This document shows positions 6,074-6,079 of a DNA stretch of 6,079 bases, one piece after another. The stretch is from Anaeroplasmataceae bacterium (GTDB lineage Bacteria > Bacillota_I > Bacilli_A > Acholeplasmatales > Anaeroplasmataceae), in the NCBI GenBank assembly GCA_029050385.1, contig JAIDMV010000208.1, forward strand, positions 1 through 6,079. The letters are read 5' to 3'. Within the stretch, counting starts at the first letter, position 1; each line of letters begins with the position of its first letter. The translations under genes and the position numbers were made by a program. The notes beneath the pieces are model-generated. The model did not search any database. It was not told the origin of the DNA and saw nothing but the letters and a program-made list of their open reading frames with translations.

Positions 6074-6079
6074 TATTCC

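Noticed and set aside
1..6079. CRISPR arrays, insertion sequences, tRNA or rRNA genes, defence or phage modules
   Set aside because: No direct repeat arrays, transposase-like frames, terminal inverted repeats or structured RNA genes were seen. Coding sequence fills nearly all of the window with housekeeping families.

Overview
The window is AT-rich, fully plus-strand and almost entirely coding. Clear Shine-Dalgarno sequences, a consensus sigma-A promoter, TGA used as a stop codon (genetic code 11, not the Mycoplasma code) and the gene families present all point to a low-GC Firmicute. An Erysipelotrichia-like or clostridial gut-type lineage is the best guess, but no marker here fixes the genus.

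Layout. Positions 1-72 are probably the last 23 codons of an upstream gene. Then follow hisS (histidyl-tRNA synthetase, 78-1385), an aspS of the short archaeal type (1387-2688), a dCMP deaminase-family gene (2700-3173), a membrane-anchored PDZ/Lon-fold serine protease of the SepM/YlbL family (3170-4192), an unrecognised three-helix membrane protein (4185-4535), lspA (signal peptidase II, 4551-5057) and an RluD-type pseudouridine synthase (5054-5950). A rho-independent terminator follows (about 5977-6008). A separate consensus promoter and ribosome binding site (6030-6073) then lead into a gene that starts just beyond the window.

Genes are 1 to 15 nt apart or overlap by 4 to 8 nt, and no terminator or promoter was seen between hisS and rluD. 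They probably form one transcript with extensive translational coupling. The contents are housekeeping: charging of tRNA-His and tRNA-Asp (possibly also tRNA-Asn), pyrimidine deoxynucleotide supply for dTTP, membrane proteolysis, lipoprotein maturation and rRNA modification.

I do not see a previously undescribed multi-gene system. The points most worth a second look are the archaeal-type AspRS in the slot next to hisS that usually holds the long bacterial aspS, the unknown three-helix protein coupled between two membrane proteases, and a Cys-x-x-Cys tail on HisRS.
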